DNA from: CAYILR01 sp964364175
GTDB taxonomy: Bacteria; Bdellovibrionota; UBA1018
Direction: 5' to 3'
Length of the DNA stretch: 48,470 bases
NCBI GenBank assembly: GCA_964364175.1
Contig: CAYILR010000035.1
Span: forward strand, 1 to 48,470
Position numbers and translations under genes: made by a program. A model generated the notes under the pieces. That model saw nothing but the letters and a program-made list of their open reading frames with translations, ran no database searches and was not told where the DNA came from. Positions 46,192 through 48,470 of the stretch are shown here, one piece after another (position 1 is the first letter of the stretch; each line of letters opens with the position of its first letter).

Positions 46192-47138
46192 TGTCGAAAG
46201 ATTTGCGCGTAATTTTCATGGGAACACCTCAATTCGCTGTTCCATCGCTGGAGGCGCTGGCAGCTGAGTTCAAGCTCGTTGCGGTGTATACACAGCCGGA
46301 TCGGCCCGTAGGACGAGGCTTGGAACTGCAGGCTTCACCCGTAAAGAAAAAAGCATTGGAGCTGGGCATCCCTGTTTTTCAACCCGACAAACTTTCTCAA
46401 GCGGGAGAATTTGAGCGTCTGCAAAATCAAAAGCCCGATGTGATCGTAGTTGTGGCCTATGGTCAGATTTTGAAAAAAAATGTTTTGGAGTTACCCAAAT
46501 GGGGATGCGTGAATGTTCATTCGTCATTGCTTCCTCGCTGGCGTGGAGCAGCTCCCATTCAAGCTGCTATTTTGGCTGGAGATGCGGAAACCGGCGTGAC
46601 GACCATGAAGCTTGTAGAAAAGCTGGATGCCGGAGATGTTTTGCTTCAGGATCGAACGTGGGTTCATTCTGACGATACCGCGGGGATTTTGCATGATCGG
46701 TTGATGGAGATGGGTGCAAAGCTGATCGTGCCTACACTACTAGGTTTGGCTGATGGGACACTGAAGTCGGTTGCACAGGACGAAAGTGCTGTGACCTACG
46801 CATCTAAATTGAACAAAGAAATGGAAGTGCTCGACTGTTCATTGACAGCAGCAGAACTGGACCGTCGTATTCGAGCTTTGACCCCGTGGCCAGGGAGCAG
46901 TATTCAGGTCGAAGGTTTAGGGCGTCTTAAGATTAAACGAGTGATATTGCAAAATGGAGCCTCTGGCCGTGCGGGTGAGATTTTTGAGCGAGCTGGAATG
47001 TTGCTCATGGGATGTTCGTCAGGGAGCTTGCAGCTGATTCGTGTTCAGCAAGAGGGCCGTAAAGAAATTGACGCTGCTGCATTTTTGAACGGTCTCAAGG
47101 GAAGCGGTTTGAAACTACCGCTAGCTGTACTAAAATAA
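46191..47138 (+). CDS. fmt: Methionyl-tRNA formyltransferase
   Basis: A 315-residue enzyme that formylates initiator Met-tRNA. The N-terminal formyl-donor domain contains FMGTPQFAVPSLEAL and the catalytic SSLLPRWRGAAPIQ block (Asn-His-Asp site: NVHSSLLPRWRG). The C-terminal domain binds tRNA. In the usual order after def. Confidence 0.96.
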   Translation: MSKDLRVIFMGTPQFAVPSLEALAAEFKLVAVYTQPDRPVGRGLELQASPVKKKALELGIPVFQPDKLSQAGEFERLQNQKPDVIVVVAYGQILKKNVLELPKWGCVNVHSSLLPRWRGAAPIQAAILAGDAETGVTTMKLVEKLDAGDVLLQDRTWVHSDDTAGILHDRLMEMGAKLIVPTLLGLADGTLKSVAQDESAVTYASKLNKEMEVLDCSLTAAELDRRIRALTPWPGSSIQVEGLGRLKIKRVILQNGASGRAGEIFERAGMLLMGCSSGSLQLIRVQQEGRKEIDAAAFLNGLKGSGLKLPLAVLK

Positions 47139-47142
47139 AAAA

Positions 47143-47673
47143 ATGATCTTGGTTTGGGTCTTTTCGGCCCTGATCACCGTAGTCTCAGCCGCAGAAAAAT
47201 CAATCACTGTTGAAGGGCAGCGGATCAGGCTGGATATTCCAAAAACCTGGCAGACAGTGAAGAATCCATTGGGATTGTCCCTTGTGGTTGCTGGACCTTA
47301 CGAACGCGGGAAAAAACGAGCCATCCTCAGTCTTGTTCCGACCACTGTTCAGGGAGTGAGCTTTGATTCTAAGGCACTTTCCAAAGAGCAGGAAGCTTAT
47401 CAAAAAGGCCGCACCGAATGGGTTAAAAAATATCGAGGGAATGTTTTGGAGTTCTTTCCCTACCAATTTAAATCCACGCAATTAGTCCATGAGGTGCACG
47501 CATTTGGATATCGATATCAGCTCGGGAGCAAAAATTTTGAAGAGAGAACCCTCTATCTGATCTGTGGGCCAGAAAATCGGCTTTTTCATATCAAGACGCT
47601 TTTTCCTGAAGAGGCAAAGCCCGAGCAAAAGAAGCAAATGGAAAAGATTGTGGGAAGTTTTAAATGTGGATAG
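47143..47673 (+). CDS. Small secreted protein of unknown function
   Basis: A 176-residue exported protein. A short signal peptide ends near SAA (residue 17). The rest is a mixed alpha/beta domain with ITVEGQRIRLDIPKTWQTV at the start, a pattern common in small secreted proteins with a PsbP/Mog1-like look, but I cannot assign the family. Two cysteines occur near the C-terminus. It starts four bases after fmt, so it is in the same operon, and overlaps the next gene by ten bases. Confidence 0.65.
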   Translation: MILVWVFSALITVVSAAEKSITVEGQRIRLDIPKTWQTVKNPLGLSLVVAGPYERGKKRAILSLVPTTVQGVSFDSKALSKEQEAYQKGRTEWVKKYRGNVLEFFPYQFKSTQLVHEVHAFGYRYQLGSKNFEERTLYLICGPENRLFHIKTLFPEEAKPEQKKQMEKIVGSFKCG

Positions 47674-48422
47674 CAGTGATTTTGTTCGGCGGATTTTTTA
47701 ACACCACATTTGCTGCGGATGAGGCGCAGATTAAAAAATACACAGATATAGTTAAAGATGCTTGTCACGAAATGGATCGTCTTCATGTCCGCATGAAAGA
47801 AAATGGACAGGAAACAGCTTTGGTGCGGTTTTATGTTCCGGTCAAAGATGAGCAAAATAGCACTGTCTATTTGAACTGCGAGCGCTTTGGAATCAAACCG
47901 CTGCCTTTTCAAGTTTTTCAGCAGCTCAAAGGCGATGGGAGTATTGTTCAGTGCATTCGGCAAGAGATCAATGCATTCAATACGCTTCACCAACTGTCGA
48001 GGGATGCTCAAGACAGCACGAATTTGATTTCACATGGGAGTTGCGGACCTGAACGACCAGCAGCATCGTGTGGGGAAGAAATAACATGCAATTTGATCAG
48101 AACAGCTGCCAACGCAGGGACGTACGGTGCCTATGGAGCTGTCACTACAGCAGTTGCAAATTATAGTGATGAACCCGGAGGGCATGGATGTGTTGGGTAC
48201 AGAAAAAGCGATTGCCTGACTTCTTTTGCGACAGGAATTTTTCGTTCTTTTTTTACCAAAATCTCGTCCGCGTTTGATTTTTTAAAGAAAACCCTCGAAT
48301 CCACTGGGCATGCGATTCATCTCGGAGCCAAAAAGGTTTATCAAGAAATAAAAAGTTGGTTTTCAAAGCCTGAAGTTCAGAGTGGCGAAAACCATGAATC
48401 TGAAATGCTGCATTTATTGTAA
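47664..48422 (+). CDS. Cysteine-rich secreted protein of unknown function
   Basis: A 252-residue exported protein (signal peptide through FAA, residue 18). It has about nine cysteines, several clustered in GSCGPERPAASCGEEITC and GHGCVGYRKSDC, which suggests disulfides in the periplasm or outside. A helical C-terminal third (FFTKISSAFDFLKKTLE onward) is Lys/Ser-rich. No recognised domain. The start lies within the stop region of the preceding secreted protein. The stop is at 48420-48422, and only 48 bases of non-coding sequence remain in the window. Confidence 0.65.
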   Translation: MWIAVILFGGFFNTTFAADEAQIKKYTDIVKDACHEMDRLHVRMKENGQETALVRFYVPVKDEQNSTVYLNCERFGIKPLPFQVFQQLKGDGSIVQCIRQEINAFNTLHQLSRDAQDSTNLISHGSCGPERPAASCGEEITCNLIRTAANAGTYGAYGAVTTAVANYSDEPGGHGCVGYRKSDCLTSFATGIFRSFFTKISSAFDFLKKTLESTGHAIHLGAKKVYQEIKSWFSKPEVQSGENHESEMLHLL

Positions 48423-48470
48423 CTGTTCAGCCCGTTTGAGTGATTCACTTGCATAATTTATAAACAGGAT

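Noticed and set aside
48423..48470. AGTGATTCACT at the right edge as a terminator.
   Set aside because: The palindrome is short, AT-rich and not followed by a T-run.

Overview
The window comes from a Gram-negative bacterium. It has lspA, lgt, lepB, an LptF/LptG permease, an ArnT-like glycosyltransferase and several predicted outer-membrane barrels. The fused CcoN-CcoO oxidase subunit, dense operons with 4-base stop/start overlaps, many TTG/GTG starts and many small secreted proteins of unknown function suggest Bdellovibrionota or a neighbouring deltaproteobacterial-type lineage. That placement is inference. I saw no rRNA, tRNA, insertion sequence, prophage or CRISPR array.

Left half (1-28 kb) is an accessory-looking island for stress, dormancy and low oxygen. 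It holds a hibernation-promoting factor, two CBS-domain proteins, a phosphoribosyltransferase with an alpha/beta hydrolase, a PAP2-like protein, a patatin, Lon, an MFS transporter, a secreted transglutaminase-elicitor-like protein with a P-loop partner, a LOG-family protein, a small eRF1-like protein, a monohaem periplasmic protein, a tandem universal stress protein, an EEP-family hydrolase, a complete cbb3 oxidase operon (ccoI-S-NO-Q-P-G plus a SafE-like membrane protein), a flavin-binding PNPOx-like protein, an SDR and a CoA-transferase. Reading the intergenic spaces by eye, I find sigma-54 type -24/-12 promoters, with the GG and GC dinucleotides exactly 12 bases apart, in front of nearly every transcription unit. 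Six of the intergenic regions also carry a shared element of about 38 bp: a GRGAC half-site at the left edge, a GTCYC half-site at the right edge, and two 14-bp imperfect palindromes offset by 22-24 bp. This looks like the paired upstream sites of one sigma-54 activator that would control the whole island. It is the main discovery candidate.

Middle (28-38 kb) is housekeeping and envelope. A nucleotidyltransferase leads into lspA, lgt, a degenerate PlsY-like membrane protein and a BtuFCD-type ABC importer, all on the plus strand. They converge on a minus-strand envelope-sugar operon: an outer-membrane barrel, rfbB, rfbA, rfbC, a GT2 glycosyltransferase and an ArnT-like transferase, with no rfbD in the window.

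Right end (38.8-48.5 kb) has a DksA/TraR zinc-finger protein, galU, a secreted protein, priA and a CFI-box protein on the plus strand. Convergent lepB follows, then an LptF/G permease, def, fmt and two secreted proteins of unknown function. In this half I did not find the sigma-54 promoter or the 38-bp element. No non-coding gap exceeds about 270 bases.
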